Shown: piece by piece, positions 62,904-64,000 of the stretch
Numbering within the stretch: position 1 is the stretch's first letter
Layout: every line of letters begins with the position of its first letter
Assembly (NCBI RefSeq): GCF_900240285.1
Contig: NZ_OESS01000003.1
Span: 62,001-126,000 of the forward strand
Direction: 5' to 3'
Source of the DNA: Halobacillus sp. Marseille-P3879
GTDB taxonomy: Bacteria; Bacillota; Bacilli; Bacillales; Halobacillaceae
DNA: 64,000 bases
The notes under the pieces: generated by a model
The model's database searches: none
What the model was told of the DNA's origin: nothing
What the model saw: only the letters and a program-made list of their open reading frames with translations
Position numbers and translations under genes: made by a program

Positions 62904-64000
62904 CATGAAAGAGCTAAAGGTAGGGATGATTGGCGGCGGGTTTATGGCTAAGGCTCATTCACTTGCTATGACAGCAGCACCTATGTTTTTTGATGATGGC
63001 ATCATTCTAGAAAAATATAAAATTGCAGATGTGTCATTGGAATCGGCAAAGGCAGCTGCTCACAAACTGGGGTTTACTTCTTATACGGATAGCTGGCAAG
63101 AGATTATAGACGATAAGGAGATAGATATTGTTGACATTGTCACCCCAAACCATCTGCATGAGGAAATGGCAGTAGCAGCTGCCGAAGCCGGAAAGCATAT
63201 CATTTGTGAAAAGCCACTTGGTAGAAATTCTGAAGAAACAAGGCGAATGTTGTGTGCTGTAGAGAAAGCGGGAGTGAAGCACCAGGTTGCTTTTAATTAC
63301 CGGAAAACGCCCGCTGTTGCACTAGCAAAAAAATACATTGGAGATGGAGAGATTGGCCGTATTCTCTCTTTTCGCGGCACATATTTGCAGGATTGGTCCG
63401 CCCATCCCGACTCTCCACTTTCCTGGCGTTTCCAGGAATCATCAGCCGGATCTGGTGCACTAGGTGATATCGGGACCCATGTTATTGATTTAGCTCATTA
63501 TTTAGTAGCCGATATCGAACAGGTGATGGCGATGACAAAAACTTGGGTTAAAGAGCGGCCGATTCAAGGTGCAGTTGCAGACTCTCTTGGAAACATTAAA
63601 GCTGATAGTTGTAAAAAAGGACCAGTAGATGTAGATGATCAGTTGATGACACTCCTCCGTTTTGAAAATGGGGCAGTTGGAAGTTTAGAGGCTACAAGAA
63701 ACGCCTGGGGTCGCCACAATTATTTGACATTTGAAATTCACGGGGAAAAAGGCTCTCTTTATTTTAACTATGAAAGGAGAGACGAGCTGCAGGTTTGTTT
63801 TTCGGAAGATCCTGAGGACCGTCGCGGTTATAAAACAATTTATACAGGAGCAGCCCATCCATACGGAGATGGACTGTGGCCAATCCCAGGATTAGGTATC
63901 GGCTATAGTGAAGTGAAAATGGTGGAGATGCACGATTTTTTACAAGCTCTCCAGCAGGATACATCCTGTCAGCCAAGTTTCTTAGAAGGACATAGAATCA
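62904..64000 (+). CDS. Gfo/Idh/MocA-family oxidoreductase 2 (3' partial)
   Basis: Runs off the right edge after 365 codons. It begins MKELKVGMIGGGFMAKAHSL with the Rossmann glycines, then DIVTPNHLHEE, CEKPLGRN, GALGDIGTHVIDLAHYL and SLEATRNAWGRHNYL. A diverged tandem paralogue of the gene at 60503, separated from it by the binding-protein gene. GAGGGGG lies before the ATG, 12 bases after the previous stop. The pair may catalyse successive oxidation and reduction, as in scyllo- and myo-inositol pathways (inference). Confidence 0.92.

Noticed and set aside
1-64000. tRNA, rRNA, CRISPR arrays, prophage structural genes, known riboswitches
   Set aside because: None was recognised on either strand by eye; a covariance-model scan would be needed to exclude small RNAs.

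Overview
The window reads as chromosome from a low-GC Gram-positive rod of the Bacillaceae, probably a moderately halophilic genus such as Halobacillus. This rests on strong GGAGG-type ribosome binding sites, frequent TTG/GTG starts, acidic exported proteins (PrsA), an AprX-type protease, CcpA cre-like boxes and gene families typical of Bacillus relatives. No rRNA, tRNA or CRISPR array was seen. The genus is inferred; the family-level placement is firmer.

Layout. 0-7 kb: the end of a PrsA foldase, then a VTC-DUF4956-CotH operon divergent from an OmpR-type two-component system, then an orphan HepT-like protein. 7-19 kb: a gene-poor, decayed region with an AprX protease, a CwlC-like amidase, a P-loop kinase-like protein, a secreted NucA/NucB-type nuclease and a poly-gamma-glutamate hydrolase. 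Among them lie relics of KtrB, a group II intron, gamma-glutamyltransferase and a histidine kinase. 18.9-46.5 kb: a large amino-acid catabolic block for hydroxyproline and proline. It holds a semialdehyde dehydrogenase, a DapA-family deaminase, flavoproteins, BCCT, DMT and PutP transporters, proline and P5C dehydrogenases, a proline-racemase-family epimerase, three ornithine-cyclodeaminase-family proteins and a four-subunit FAD/2Fe-2S dehydrogenase. Two RpiR regulators and one XRE-cupin regulator accompany it. 47.4-56.6 kb: a CitAB/DctSR-like two-component system, a TctCBA tricarboxylate transporter, a DASS-type transporter, and PrpB plus PrpD. 57-64 kb: a secreted alpha-amylase, a KAP-NTPase fragment, and a sugar operon (TIM-barrel isomerase, two Gfo/Idh/MocA oxidoreductases, a sugar-binding lipoprotein) that runs off the right edge.

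How the genes work together. The epimerase, the D-hydroxyproline dehydrogenase-like complex, the DapA-family protein and the aldehyde dehydrogenase would together take trans-4-hydroxy-L-proline to 2-oxoglutarate. PutB and the P5C dehydrogenase would take proline to glutamate. A 17-bp block is identical in the promoters of the aldehyde dehydrogenase and putB units, which suggests shared control, most simply by one of the two RpiR paralogues.

Most notable signals: (1) a family of about 270-280-bp intergenic elements, with an 11-bp-period TGACTGGAT direct repeat, a core box ATGGGCGGCATGATG and a 3' terminator hairpin, at about 7.2, 18.4, 28.7, 39.7 and 46.7 kb; (2) a brnQ gene split by a 352-bp inversion whose computed reversal restores ribosome binding site, start and frame exactly; (3) paired 17-bp operators between the XRE-cupin gene and the dehydrogenase operon.
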